From: Hyaloraphidium curvatum
Lineage: Eukaryota; Monoblepharomycota; Hyaloraphidiomycetes; Hyaloraphidiales; Hyaloraphidiaceae
Assembly (NCBI GenBank): GCA_025558095.1
Contig: JAIVFI010000023.1
Span: 496,001-560,000 of the forward strand
Length of the DNA stretch: 64,000 nt
Direction of reading: 5' to 3'
Position 1 is the stretch's first letter, and each line of letters opens with the position of its first letter. The position numbers and the translations under genes were made by a program. This document shows, in pieces, positions 50,094-60,901 of the stretch. A model generated the notes under the pieces. The model was not told where the DNA came from and ran no database searches. It saw only the letters and a program-made list of their open reading frames with translations.

Positions 50094-52140
50094 ATGGGGG
50101 ACGCCGCGGAGGCGCCCAAGCTGGCCACGCTGCCGCACGATGCGCTGTTCCTGATCTCCGCGTTCCTGCCGCCGCCGGACCTGCTCGTGCTGGGCGCGGC
50201 GGGCCGCGTGCTGCGGCAGCGGGTCGGCGCCGACGCGCAGCTGTGGCGGTCGGCGCTGCGGCGGCACTTCCAGCTCGACGCCGCGTTCCGCTCCCTCGAT
50301 TCACTGCTGCCGGGCGGCGAGACGCGGCGGCCATTTTCCGCGACGGCGGGCGACAACTGGTTCCGCTGCCTGTATCTGAAGGTGCTCGCCCGCGCAGGCC
50401 GCTGCCTCGGCTGGTGGATCAGCGACCGCCCGTTCCTCGGCGAGCTGCTGCGCGTGTCGCTGCTGGTGGGCCCCGGCGAGGGCGGCGAGCCGAGCGTGCG
50501 CATCGCCTACAGGCGGGCGCTGGTCGAGAACCTCGCCGCTCCCACCTTCGTCACCTGCGGATCGGTCGTCGTGGGCGCAGACGGCCTGCCGCTGTTTTCC
50601 ACTGGGGGCACGTCAAACCAGGCGCCCATCGGCGTGGCCGGCACATGGACCGCGCTGGTGCCCGTGACCGTCAACGTGCTCAAGGAGCGGCTGTCGTACG
50701 CCGAGATCTTTTCGCTCGTCGTGCCCGACGGCCTGCTGCCAAGGTGGAAAACCGATCCTGCGGTTGCTGATCGTGAGCACGAGACGGCGACATCGGCTGC
50801 GGACGGCAAGGGCAAGACCGTCGTCCGCGCCTCCCCGCCAGACGACGACCCAGCCCTCAAGCCCTTCATGATCTGCCGCGGCACCGCGGCCGCCCGCATG
50901 GCCCGCGCTCCCTCCGTCGCCGACGACGGCGGCGACGACCTCGCCGGGCGCCTCAAGGCCCTGTCGCTGGCCTCGGCAGGCCTGCTCGACCGCGACGAGG
51001 TGCTCCTCAGCCACGGGCCGGACCACCTCGCCGAGCTGCGGTGGTACAAGGAGCTGCACGACAGCGGACGGCCCGGAAGCGGGCGCCTCCCCGGTGCGCG
51101 AGACCGCTCCTTCTGCCCGCACATCTTCTAACCTCGGCGTCGGCCTTCCAGCGACCGACCTCTACAACCCCTCCTTCATCCTGTCCCCCTCCCATTTCGC
51201 CGTGGACTGCCCCCGTTCGTGCCACTCGTACATATCCCACCACCAGGCCTCCGCCGCGGCCGTGCACGGGGTCCGCCCCGGCGACGTCGGCCTCATGTTC
51301 GACCCCTCCTCGCTCCCCATGCACCGGCAGCAGCAGCACCAAGGAGGGGAAGGCGAACTGCTGGAAGACCTGGAGTACGACAGCGGGGAGGAGGAAGGCG
51401 GGGCCGGCGGGGAGAGCCGGGCGGCGCAGCAGGCGGCGGGGCAGCACGTGCCCCATGCGCCGCTGAGCACCGCGAGGGGGCCGGTGTTCCCGGCGAGGTA
51501 CTTCCGGCTGAGGGTGGAGAGGCCGATGTGGCACGGGGCAGGGGAGATGCCGGCACCGGGGGAGATGGGGTGGGAGCCGGAGCTGCTGCAGGGCCTCTGG
51601 GTATCCACCTACAGGTTCTTTTGCCCGCGCTGCCGTTCTTTCCCCGCTGACCGTTCCTCCCCTCGATTGCAGAACCCGCCCCCCCGCCTTCCTCTCCGTC
51701 GTCATCCACCGTTCCCCGTACCCCCACCCCCCGGAGCTCCGCGCCTACAAGCTCACCGGCAACCCCAACGTCCCCCGCGGCGCGCTCTCCTTCACCGCAT
51801 CCATGGACCCCCTGCCCCCGGGCGCCGGCAGCCCCGTGGCGGACGAGGACGAGGAGCTGCCGGACCAGGTGGTGTACCAGCACCTTCCGCCGCCGGGGGT
51901 GAGGGAGAGGGTGAGGATAAGGGGGGTGAGGGCGCGGTTCCCGGCGAGGAAGCAGTTCGCCACGCCCGCGGTACGTTGCCCTCGCAGCCGCGGGGCATGC
52001 GGTGCTGACGTTCGGTGCAGTACCGAAACAGCTACTTCAGCCCGTCGGAGCTGCTGGTCGTGGGCAACGACGAGTTCGTGGTGTTCAGCTACAAGCACGC
52101 GCACATCACTCGGTACAGGAAGATGCCCGCGGACCCTTGA
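50094..52140 (+). CDS. F-box protein, FBXO31-like
   Basis: Exons 50094-51093, 51152-51614, 51673-51970, 52021-52140 (1,881 nt, 626 aa; introns 58, 58 and 50 nt). The N-terminal F-box reads LATLPHDALFLISAFLPPPD..LWRSALRRHF. The middle has the FBXO31 layout: NWFRCLYLKVLARAGRCLGW, RYFRLRVERPMW, LQGLWVSTYRTRPPAFLSVV (joined across intron 2), YKLTGNPNVPRG (compare the KITGDPNIP motif of FBXO31) and a final exon NSYFSPSELLVVGNDEFVVF..YKHAHITRYRK. FBXO31 is a substrate adaptor of SCF ubiquitin ligases that recognises damaged or modified C-termini and cyclin D in animals. The family resemblance is in motif order, not close identity; substrates here are unknown. Confidence 0.82.
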
Positions 52141-52280
52141 GACGGGGGCGGGCCTTTTCACTTTGCATTTGGAGTTGGATTGATAGATTCGTTGCTCGGC
52201 AAGATGCTGATGCTGCTAGGCCCGCCCGAACGTCGCATAGGCCACGGGCAATCCCAAGACGCCCCTCGTCTCCCACCGCC

Positions 52281-52809
52281 TCAGACCATGCTCCGGCCCC
52301 CGAAAACCTCCACGCACTTCCTGCACGCCTCGGCGCAATCCCTGCAGTGCTCCGACCCGTGCTTGGCGTGCTGTTTCGCCCGTTCGGTCCGTGAGCACCG
52401 TTCATCTCCGAGTGGAGAAAGCCACCCACCTCCTCGCACACCTCGGCGCACGACTCGCAGCACTCCGCCACGATCTTTGCCATCGCGACCTTCTGCGGGG
52501 CGTTGAGCGAGACGAACTCGGCCATGGCGCGGCACGCGGCGGCGCAGCGGCGGCAGTCGCGCCAACAGTTCATGCCCTCCTGCCGTGCGGGCGGGATCAG
52601 CCTCCGGCTTCCGGACACCATGCGGGAGGGAGAAGGCAGGGTACCTCGACGGCCCTGTCGGCGCACGCAATGCATGCCGCGACGCACTCCTGGAGGATCC
52701 TGATTTCGGCGAGCGCGGCGGCGTGCGGGACGTCGGATATCTTGGCGGGGAAGGCGGAGGCGGGGGCGGCGGCGGGCGCGTGGCCCGCGTGGCCCGCGTG
52801 CGAGGACAT
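52281..52809 (-). CDS. four-helix-bundle copper-storage-like protein (DUF326), copy 2
   Basis: Exons 52809-52645, 52579-52430, 52370-52281 (405 nt, 134 aa; introns 65, 59 nt), with the same exon boundaries and phases as copy 1 at 47609. The second exon differs from copy 1 at only about six residues (CRRCAAACRAMAEFVSLNAP, QKVAMAKIVAECCESCAEVC), and the third exon encodes an identical peptide. Fifteen Cys are conserved. The N-terminus differs: MSSHAGHAGHAPAAAPASAF has three His and no such run exists in copy 1, so copper delivery or localisation may differ. It is convergent with the FBXO31-like gene (ends 140 bp apart). Copper binding is inferred from the family. Confidence 0.88.
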
Positions 52810-53063
52810 GTCGGCGGAGAAAAGGCGGGCAATGGGGCGCGGCGCAGGGGTTGCGGGGTTGGGGAGCGATTTGGGCACGTGCGGCCGCCCCGCCCCGCCC
52901 GGAACATCTTCGGGAGATCCTGGGTGCACCCGGGTCGGCCGCCTCTCCAAATCTTTGAAGCGCGTCCTTCAGACAGAGCTTCGTTCGACAGAGATCGGCA
53001 TCGCGCCGCTACAATACATTAACTTAGCCCCTGGCGCCCCGGGGCCGGGTATCGACCACCGCC

Positions 53064-56000
53064 TCACTTCCCCCCCGCCGCCTCCGCCGCCTCCCCGGCC
53101 TGCCCGTGCACCTCCGCCCCCTTCTGCGCAGCCAGCGCCTCCCACCCCTCCGGTATCCTCCTGCACGCCCTGATGGCCGCCGCCAGCGCGTTCATGTCGA
53201 TCGGCTTGGAGATGTAGGCGTCCATCCCCGCCTGGAGGCACGCCTCGCGCTCGTTCAGCAGCGCGTTGGCGGTCAGCGCGATGATGGTCGGCTGCCGCGC
53301 CTTGGGGATCTCGTCGCGGATGCGCTTGGTGGCCTCGAAGCCGTCGAGGATCGCTGGCATGGGAGGAATGAGGTCGGGCAGGGCATGTACCTGCGGCGAG
53401 CTGGTACTCACGCATCTGCACGTCCATGAGCACGCAGTCGTACACCTTGTCCGTGATGGCGTTGACACCCTCCAGGCCGTTGTTGGCCACGTCGGCCGAG
53501 AACCCGGCGCGCTTGAGCATCCGCAGCGCGATCTGCTGGTTGATCAAATTGTCCTCCACCAGCAGGATCCGCAGGCCCACGTCGGCCTGCCAGTCCGTCG
53601 AGGGGGTGCGGCTGACGTCGGCGGCGGGCTGAGGGGCGGCGAGCTTGTCGGGGGATGCGTGGTTGGAGCGCGGAGGGAAAGGGGCGGGCTGGGAAGCCGA
53701 GACGGCCTCCCAGGTCTGGTTGGAGCGGGTAGAGGTGGGGCCCGTGCGCACGCCGCGGGCGGTGTCCCAGGCTGCCAGCGCGGCGATCGACGCGGGGTTC
53801 ACGGTGCCGTTCATTGGGGCTGGGCGTGAAACGGGACCGGTCAGCGGCGAACTGGTCCCAAACGGCCGAGGAAGCCTACCGCTCGGCTGCCGCTTCTGCT
53901 TCCTCCCCGCGCTGTCCCTGCTCTGCCTCGCCGGCTCCACCACAAGCACGTCCACCAGCACGTCGAACATCCTGCTCGCGCGCACTGGCTTGGTCAGGAT
54001 CCGCGTAAAGTTGGCCTTGCGCGGGTCGTGCATGTCCAGGTCCTTGCCCAGCGAGGTGAGCATGATGAGCGGGATCCCGGGGTCGATCTTGCGGATCTCG
54101 TCCGAGAGCTCCAGCCCGTCCTGGTCCGGCATCGCCATGTCCAGGATGCACACGTCGAACCGCTTGTTGCTGTGCGCCAGCAGGTCCAGCGCTTCGAGCG
54201 CGTTCGAGACCGCGACCGTGTCCGTCTTCCATCCCAGCAGCTGCAGCGTGAGCACCCTCCTGTTCGTCGACACGTCGTCGACGCAGAGGATCCGCTTGCC
54301 CGACAGCAGCGTGTTCTCCTCCATGTGCTTTGGCCGCGAGATCTCGCTCTCGAGGGCACCCGGTGCGTCGAGCGTGAAGTGGAACGTAGACCCCACCCCG
54401 ACCTTGCTCTCGACCCATATCCGCCCGTTCATCTTCTCCACCAGCCGCTTGGATATGGCCAGGCCCAGGCCGGTGCCCCCGTACCGCCGCGTCGTGGAGG
54501 CGTCCACCTGCGAGAAGCTCTTGAACAGCCTGTCGATCCGCTCGGCGGGGATGCCGATGCCCGTGTCGCGCACGTAGAAGTGCAGCGCGTAGTTCCGCCG
54601 CCGGAGCGGCTGGTCCGACACGGCGAGCGAGGCGGGGCCGTCCTCGGGCTTCTTGGCAAAGTCCGCGAGCACGGGCACCTTCGACATGGTCGCGCTCGCG
54701 CGCTGCAGCCCGGGCCGCTTGGGGGCGCCGTCGGCCGCCGCCGGGGGCGAGGAAGACACCCCGCTCCGGGGGATCGTGAGCGCCTTGGGCGGCGGCGCCC
54801 GCTCCTTGGGCACTGCGACGACGCCAGACTGCAGGGTCTGCGTGGCGGTGTCGCTCCGCCGCCGCTCCAGCTTGGCCGGCCGGTCCAAGGAGTCCTTGTC
54901 GTCAGTCATGCTGATGAGCTCCACGCCCACGACCACCTCCCCGGCCGGGGTGAACTTGACGGCTGGCAAACACTCATCAGCAAACGCAAAGTTGATCCGT
55001 GACAGTCGCCCACCATTGTTCATCAAATTCAGCAGGATCTGCCTCAGCCTCCCCACATCCCCCACGATCCCCAGCGGCAGGTTGGGCTCGAACACGCACA
55101 TGACCTCGATCCGCTTCTCGGCAGCCTTGGCCGAGACCAGGTCCAGCGCCTCCTCAACGCACTCGCGGAGGTTGAAGGGGGCCATTTCGAGCTCCAGGTG
55201 GCCGGATTCGAGCTTGCTGAAGTCTGAGGGGGGTGCGGGGATCAGCCGATGTGGGAGCGGTCCGAGGGGTAGGCCCACCGAGGATCTCGTCAATGATCCG
55301 CAGCAGCGCGTTGCCAGAGTTCTTGATTACGCTGGCAAACTCGCGCTGGTTCGAATTCAGATCCGTTTCCAGAAGAAGATCAGTCTGTGGGTTGGGTGGA
55401 TCAATCAAAGGAGCTTCTTTCCCGGCGACACCATCCCTTCCCAACCCACCATCCCAATGACGCCGTTCATCGGCGTCCTGATCTCGTGCGACACTGGAGA
55501 CAAAAGGGTCAGGCCGTTCCCCAAGGCCGCCAAGCCCCACCCACTGGTCGCCAGGAACGCCGACTTTGCCTGGTTCGCCAGCTCCGCGCTAGCCTTGGCG
55601 CGAATCAGGTCCCGTTCAAACTTCTTCATCGGCGTCACGTCCCGCAGCACCAGCAGGCTGCCGCGGGACTTGCTCTCGTACAAGTCGATCGTCCGCTGCG
55701 AGCGGTGCGGCACAACCAGCTCCATGGGGCCGTTGCCGGTGCCGCTCGGGCCGGGGACGACCAGCTCGGGGCGCAAGGACCGCCGCCGGAGCTCGTTCCC
55801 CGCCGCGTCGCGCGCCTTGGCCTGCTCGACCATGCTCGCGAACGAGGAGCTGATGTGCGTCACGGCGGGGTCCCCGGCCTGCGCCGCACTGCGCTTGTCC
55901 CCCGCGATGAAGAAGTCGTCCTCGTCGTCGTCCGGGCCCGAGAGCGACGGCGACGTCTCCTGCGCCAGCAGCGTCGTCACCGAGACCAGGTAGATCCTGG

Positions 56001-57291
56001 TCCGCTCCGATGTGTCCCGCCCGACCTCGTCCGGGTTCTCGCCCTCCATCGCCCCGCCCATCTCGAGGCGGCCGAGCCACACCCGCCCGCTCTCGGAGAC
56101 GGTGATCTCCTCCGAGGCCGTCTGCCCCGCGTACCGCGATGAGAGAGGGCTCATGGCCTCGAACCGGTCGATGATGCGCTCCAGCGCGCCGTTGAGCAGC
56201 TTCTTGACCGGCTGCCCGATGAACTCGGTGCGGAGCATTTTCAAACGTTCGCTCCGCGCGCGGCGGCGCTCCACCCGCGACGCCATTCGCTCGTCCGGCG
56301 GCGTCGGCGCCGCGGCGGGGGACGGCGACGCCGGCGACGCGGCCTCCGCGGCCGCCGCCGCCCCGTGCGCGAAGCAGATCCTGGTCGCCGCCACGTTCCA
56401 CTCCACGATCCGGTTGGACTTGTCCAGCACGATCACGCCCTCGGGGATGCTCTCGAACACCGTCACGTGGGCGACGGGGACGATGTCCAGCAGGCGCCAG
56501 CGGAAGAGCGCCCAGGCGTACAGCGGGCCCGCGACGGCGAAGCCGATGGGGGCGAGCTCCATGCCAGGGAGGGGCCGGAACAGGCCGAAGTTGTGGAGGA
56601 GGTTGGCCATGAAGGGGATGATGGAGCCGACGACAATGAAGCGGCTCTGCTGGACGTAGATGGAGGGCGCGCGGAAGAAGGTGTAGCGCAGTACCAGGAA
56701 GAGGGCGATCACGACGAGGATGTAGCCGTCTGGAACGGGGACGGTGAGCCGGCGCAACACAACCCACGCGGCAACCCACAAATCGACATGGCGTAGAAAA
56801 CCGGGCCGTATGTCGCCGCCCAGCCCGAGTAGACCAGCTCCCCGTCGACCTGGACCACCTCCAGCGTGATCCAGCACAGGTGGTGCCACTCGTTGGTCCA
56901 GACCAGCAGCAGCGCTACGACCATGGGCGCCGCAATCAGCATCTTGCTGCGGTCCGACAGCACGTTGCCGCTCTCCTGGAGCATGAAGAAGAACCAGGCT
57001 ATGGGTACGCCGGCCACGCCGATGTACTCGAACTGGGGCGGCCGTGCCGACTTAGCAGGCCGACCAGAGGGGCGGACGGCGACCCACCTTGGTCCAGAGG
57101 ATCTTTGTCTCCAGGTCCGGGTAGAAGAGGAACGGCACGATGCCCCAGCACCACGCGCCGGCGAACAGCATCATCCACAGGAACGGCCACGCGCCGGGCG
57201 TGCCCACGCGGAAGCGGTAGGCGAAGACCGCCAGCGCGCAGGCCAAAGTGCCCGACGCGGCGGTCAGCACGATGTACGAGGGATAGAGCAT
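53064..57291 (-). CDS. 7TM hybrid histidine kinase with two receiver domains
   Basis: Nine exons: 57291-57088, 57032-56780, 56729-55545, 55493-55450, 55384-55279, 55223-55014, 54962-53880, 53819-53412, 53353-53064 (3,783 nt, 1,260 aa; introns 50-65 nt). Two introns (55013-54963, 53879-53820) are in-frame and stop-free; their removal restores [12 protein letters not shown] and QPSAPMNG. The first ~240 residues are the 7TM sensor region (HisKA_7TM type), then a PAS-like segment ([20 protein letters not shown]) and His[22 protein letters not shown] (His550). HATPase follows with N (NLMNN), [25 protein letters not shown]. Receiver 1 has [17 protein letters not shown] (Asp941), LTKP; receiver 2 has [32 protein letters not shown] (Asp1161), ISKP. 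Two-component sensor that would signal through an HPt protein. Confidence 0.93.
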
Positions 57292-57915
57292 GGCGGGAGG
57301 GGGCTGTCAGGCGGGGGGCGCGCTGCGGCGGCGGGGCATTCCGGGGACGGCAGCGCGCGGCGTCCCGGCGGCGGAGTCCGGCCCGCGCAGTAGAGGAGGA
57401 GAAGCTTCAAGAGCCGCGACGGCGTCCGGCAGAGGCCGCGCTCAGGTGAAGCGACCGCTGACTCGAGAGTTGGCTGTACGGCCAGGTGGCGTCCGCGCCG
57501 CCGTCGCCAGTCGGCCCTTCGTCATTCGGCGAAGTGGACAACACTGACCGGCTAGCCGGCCGCACTGGCGACAAAATGCACCTTTTGATGTGACTTACAT
57601 TGCTGCTTTCGCCTGCTCTCGAGGTGTCCCGACCGGGTGATTCATCTACTGAAGCTCTCTATGTTCTTGCCCAATCACTGGCCAGAGCTGCCGAGCTACG
57701 GCACCGTCCATCGTATGCCGAGCCCATCCATTGCAGTCAGGCTCCCCTGAACACGCTCGTTTCGCTCCCTGCGGGAGGCTAGGTCCCTGCTGCGGAGCTC
57801 CGACCCAGTCCCTTGAAGTTCGCGCCGCTTCCCGTTTCCGGCCCGCCTCTCGCTTCCTGCGGCCTCATCCTACCCCTTCTTGGCTGTCCGGACGCGCTTT
57901 CAGATCATTTGCGCG
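57292..57915. promoter_or_regulatory. divergent intergenic region (histidine kinase / HAP2)
   Basis: 624 bp between head-to-head genes. No gene seen. It becomes distinctly C/T-rich before 57916. No CCAAT-box regulation can be demonstrated by eye. Confidence 0.4.
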
Positions 57916-58962
57916 ATGGACGGCGCCGGCTCGTCGTCGGGCGGCCCGCCGGCGCTCATCGACCTCCAGACGCTCCTCCACGTCGCCTCGTCGTACCAGA
58001 AGCTCGCCGACGAGGCTCTGGCCGCCGGAAACGTGGAACTGGCGGCGCAGTACCTCGGCAACGCGCAGCAGGTCAACCAGATCCAGCACCTGATCTCGGG
58101 CACGGGCGGCGGGCTCGCGGGGCTCGAGGGGCTGTTCGAGGGGTTCGACAGCCAGCCGCCGCCCGAAAACGCGTACCTGCAGCCCCCCGAGCAACCGACT
58201 TCGGCCAGCAAGGGCAAACGCCGCGCCGAGGAGCCGACGGAGGCGTCCCTGCTCCGCGTGCCGCCCTCCCCGTCCCGCGGCTCGGACTCGGCGTCGGACG
58301 GCGAATCACGCGCGAAGAAGCAGCGCCTCGACGCTTCCGGCTCCTCCGCCTTCACGGACCGCTCGCGGTCCGCGTCTCCGGGGGGCACGCCGTCCGGCCG
58401 CAGGATCAAGGTCGTCGCGGTCGCTTCGGGCGCCGCCACCTACCCCGTCCCCGGCTCCGAAGGCCAGACCACCGCGGACCTGCTCGCCCGGCAGCGTGCC
58501 GCCATCGCGCAGATGCAGGCGGCGATGATGGCACACCGCGCCGCCCTCGCGGCCGCGGGCGGGGCGGAGAGGCCGCCGACGTACGTGAACCCGAAGCAGT
58601 ACGCTAGGATACTCAAGCGGCGGGAAGCGAGGAAGAAGTGGGAGAAGATGGGGGCGGGGGGGATGGTGGGCGCCGACGGGGTGGTGCTGGGGGTACTGCA
58701 GGGGAGGGTGGGGAGGGACAAGGTGCGTCATCTGTGCTCGCCAGGGCTTCCGTTTGCTGATTGCGTGCTGCCATGCTAGACGTACATCCACGAATCGAGG
58801 CACCGCCACGCTGTCACCCGCCCGCGCGGGCCTGGGGGGCGGTTCCTCACGGCCGAGGAGATGGAGCAGCTCGAACGGGAAAAGTCCGTATCGGGGGACG
58901 ACGACGCGGACGGGGATCCGCCGACGCCGCCGCCGAAGCGCAAGCGGCGGGGCGGCGGGTAG
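57916..58962 (+). CDS. HAP2: CCAAT-binding factor subunit A (HAP2/NF-YA)
   Basis: Exons 57916-58722 and 58780-58962 (990 nt, 329 aa; intron 57 nt). The core domain is split by the intron: helix 1 PTYVNPKQYARILKRREARK..KWEKM (HAP3/HAP5-binding), then TYIHESRHRHAVTRPRGPGG and RFLTAEEMEQLEREK (DNA-binding). The DNA-recognition H-x-x-x-H-A..RPRG-GGRF block is intact. Unusually, about 24 residues (Gly/Val-rich, GAGGMVGADGVVLGVLQG) separate the two parts where about ten are usual; a further in-frame 36-nt intron (GTGGGC..CTGCAG) could account for this. The N-terminus is disordered with Ser-rich and basic patches. HAP2 is the sequence-specific subunit of the CCAAT-binding complex that controls respiration and iron genes in fungi. 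Confidence 0.93.
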
Positions 58963-59111
58963 ATGATGGGAAGGTATTTGTATTGCTCTCGCGAAATGAT
59001 GTTTGGTTCTTGCGCAAGAAGCGCCAATCCTGTTGCTGATCCCGCTCTGCATTGTCCGTAGCGCTCGCGGTTTGCAAATGGGATATACCATTGGTCATAT
59101 GCTTACGTTCT

Positions 59112-60240
59112 CTACATAGCAACCACCATTTTCCCCACATTCTTTCCGGCAAAAAGATCCTGCAGAGCGGCGGGCAGGTTCTCGAACCCCTTGCGGCTCT
59201 GGTCGATCTCCAGCACCAGCTTTCCGTCCGCCACCATCTTGGTCAGCGTGCCGATGTGCTTCTCGTTGTTCTCAGGGTTGTCGAGGACCAGAAAGCCCTG
59301 GAACCGGATCCGCTTCATGAGGATGAGGGAGAAGTTGGGGGGGCCGGCGAGGCGCCCCGGGTCACCGCTCTCGTAGCTGCTGATGTTGCCGCAGTAGAGG
59401 ATGCGGCCGTGGAGGTTCATGAGATCCAGGGCGATCTCGAGCGTCTTGCCCCCGACGCTGCGAATCACGTCAGCTTGACTGTACACGGTCGATCAGATCA
59501 CGTACTTTTCAAAGTACTCCTGGATCCCGTTGGGGCAGGCTGCCTTGAGCTTGGCCTCGAAATCGGGGTCCTTGTAATCGACGCACTCGTCGAACCCGAA
59601 CTTCTCCTTGACGAGCTTGCACTTTGCCGGCCCGCCGGCGGTGCCGACCACCCGGCATCCCAGGCTCTTGTACAGCTGGCCCGCGACCGACCCCGTGGCA
59701 CCCGCCGCGCCGGAGACAAGCACCGTCGTCCCGGGCTCGAACTTGCCGGCGCCCTGGTCGAACACGCCCTTGGCGGCCGTCAGGCCGGTTCCGGAAAGCG
59801 TGAGCATCACGGCATCTGTGACCGGGCCGCTGCCGGTGCCGGGTCATCAGTAATTGATCCCAGCATCGCCCCATCGCAGAGGAGGACACCCACTCGACCT
59901 TGGCAAACAGCCGCCAATCGTCGTCCTTGATGACGAACTGGTCCGCCCACCCGAACAGGGCCTGGATCCGGTCACCCCGCTGGTACTTGCTGCTTTTGCT
60001 GTCGACGACTTCGACGATGTGCACCGCCCTGACGACGTCACCCACGGGGACGGCGGGCATGTAACCGTCGCCCGAGATCCAGATGCGCTGCGTGGGGTCC
60101 ACGGAGAACGTCGTCGACTTGACGAGCAGCTCGCCGTCGCCGAGGGCGGGCAGCTCCTCCTCCACGAGCTCAAAGTCCCGCGCCGGGTCGAGCGGGCCCT
60201 CGGGGCGGGCCTTTAGGATGAATTTGCGGCCTTTGACCAT
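59112..60240 (-). CDS. NADP-dependent medium-chain reductase (LTB4DH/alkenal reductase-like)
   Basis: Exons 60240-59888, 59829-59506, 59457-59112 (1,023 nt, 340 aa; introns 58 and 48 nt). A zinc-less MDR: N-terminal GroES-like part (MVKGRKFILKARPEG, STTFSVDPTQRIWISGDGY, PVGDVVRAVHIVEVVDS), then LSGTGLTAAKGVFDQG, the Rossmann motif VLVSGAAGATGSVAGQLYKS, VVGTAGGPAKCKLVKEKFGF, NGIQEYFENVGGKTLEIALD (YFENVGG completed by splicing) and LMNLHGRILYCGNISSYES. Members reduce alpha,beta-unsaturated ketones/aldehydes or NADPH-linked alkenals, a detoxifying role in the cytosol. It has the typical length (~340). The intron donor of the first splice (GTCCTC) is weak, but the join keeps family sequence. Confidence 0.9.
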
Positions 60241-60901
60241 CGCTGGGGCGCTGCAGCGGCGCGATTCGGGGCGTGGGGGGGCGCTGATTTCGGCGGCGGG
60301 TGGCGCCGGCGGGGGACAGTTCCAAAAGAATGTTCTCCTGTTCCGACGCGAGAACCCTAGAAAACGCGAAGCGGCTCATCCAATGTTCCGGCGCACCCGC
60401 AGGCGAAAACCGAGGAGAACGATCCGGAGATTCGGAATCCGGACCGGTACATGCAGCGCGCGAAAGAAGGAAGGAAAAGTGCGACGTCATCATCTCCCAC
60501 TTGACCCGAGTGAATACCGGCAAGTTCTTCGCCTGAGAACCCCTCCGTTCCGCGATCGACCACCACAAGCAACTTCTCCGGGCTCCTTCACCCGCCTAGC
60601 GCAAGAGTGGCATCCGCGCTGCATCAGACGCCCATCTTGCGCACCGTGACAAACTACGATATACTTCTGGTCACATTACGAGCCTACAGTACACCTCTAC
60701 ATTACAGGTATTCGGTTCTCCCTTGCTCGAGATCCACCGCATTATACTTGGCGGCACGGCGCCAGACAGATCCATCCACTTGAATGTTCGGTCATCAGAA
60801 ACCATTCAACCCATAACCTTTGATGCCTCTCTCCTTGATGCTCTGCTCTCTCAGTGTTCTTTTTCTCTCCGATCCAATGCTCGGTCCTCGATCCGGGCCG
60901 G
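60241..60901. other. intergenic, no gene seen
   Basis: 661 bp, relatively AT-rich between about 60650 and 60900. It holds the reductase promoter and the 3' end of the homeodomain gene. No RNA gene or CDS is recognised. Confidence 0.45.
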
